From: an uncultured Bacteroidaceae bacterium | GTDB lineage: Bacteria > Bacteroidota > Bacteroidia > Bacteroidales > Bacteroidaceae | NCBI GenBank assembly: GCA_905236985.1 | Contig: CAJORF010000147.1 | Span: 1-39,051 of the forward strand | Length of the DNA stretch: 39,051 nt | Direction of reading: 5' to 3' | In this document: positions 38,941-39,051 of the stretch, piece after piece | How the letters are laid out: each line of letters begins with the position of its first letter | Position numbering within the stretch: the stretch's first letter is position 1 | Position numbers and translations under genes: made by a program | Notes under the pieces: generated by a model | Database searches by the model: none | Seen by the model: the letters and a program-made list of their open reading frames with translations, nothing else | What the model was told of the DNA's origin: nothing

Positions 38941-38973
38941 GTGAACCCATTTTTCAGCAAAAAATGGGGTCAC
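38941..38973. repeat. 14-bp inverted repeat with 5-base loop
   Basis: GTGAACCCATTTTT (38941-38954) pairs with 38960-38973 with one mismatch. It lies between two divergent promoters (38825 and 39031). Confidence 0.75.
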
Positions 38974-39030
38974 TTGCAAAACCCTGTGTTGAAAAATTAG
39001 TTTAATTGCTTATATCTCGTCATTTGTTAG

Positions 39031-39038
39031 TACCTTTG
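39031..39038 (+). promoter_or_regulatory. -7 promoter element of a plus-strand gene beyond the window
   Basis: TACCTTTG matches TAnnTTTG exactly. The gene it serves would start to the right of 39051. No good -33 element was found. Confidence 0.5.
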
Positions 39039-39051
39039 CACGCAAAGATTA

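Overview
The window reads as a chromosomal piece of a Bacteroidales bacterium, most likely a Prevotellaceae member of moderate GC content. The grounds are SusC/SusD-type transport genes, several secreted proteins with a type IX secretion (T9SS)-like C-terminal tail, BspA-type leucine-rich repeats joined to a C10 cysteine protease, a NigD-like lipoprotein, and promoters with the Bacteroidetes pattern (TTTG, about 20 bp, TAnnTTTG) instead of -35/-10 boxes. Nearly everything is on the minus strand; only a DUF4254 gene and efp are on plus.

Layout. 1-8000: two large secreted multidomain proteins (one cut by the window edge), each directly preceded by a type II toxin-antitoxin (TA) pair, plus a 61-residue peptide gene. 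8082-12647: a secreted PL11 rhamnogalacturonan lyase with a long autotransporter-like repeat region and a T9SS-like tail. 12831-19119: mostly core genes (DUF4254, NigD-like lipoprotein, acyltransferase, ddl, an RluD-family synthase, a PASTA protein, rpmH, efp). 19184-34741: a large locus that looks built for protein or peptide scavenging. In transcription order it holds a small secreted protein, a 1619-residue C10 protease, SusC, SusD, a DUF4843 lipoprotein, a PKD-like lipoprotein, a thioredoxin-like protein and a YD-repeat-like secreted protein. 34742-35368: a gene-free stretch with repeats and a perfect palindrome. 35369-38798: lpxH, a TA pair with a broken toxin, a MIP18/DUF59 protein, radC and a GT2 glycosyltransferase. 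A plus-strand promoter at the right edge points out of the window.

How the genes may work together. The C10 protease would cut protein outside the cell. The SusC/SusD pair with two accessory lipoproteins resembles the four-component peptide-binding complexes known from Bacteroides and would import the products. No glycosidase or polysaccharide lyase lies in that locus.

The most unusual signals are in the DNA between and at the starts of genes. A roughly 160-bp element with long GC-rich inverted arms occurs twice in the SusCD operon; in each copy it spans the intergenic gap, the start codon and the lipoprotein signal-peptide codons of the next gene. Short tandem arrays with 7- or 8-bp units sit at many gene junctions, two of them just after the start codon, where slippage would shift the frame. 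Three TA modules occur in 39 kb; two have broken toxins with intact antitoxins, and two share an alignable promoter region of about 87 bp.
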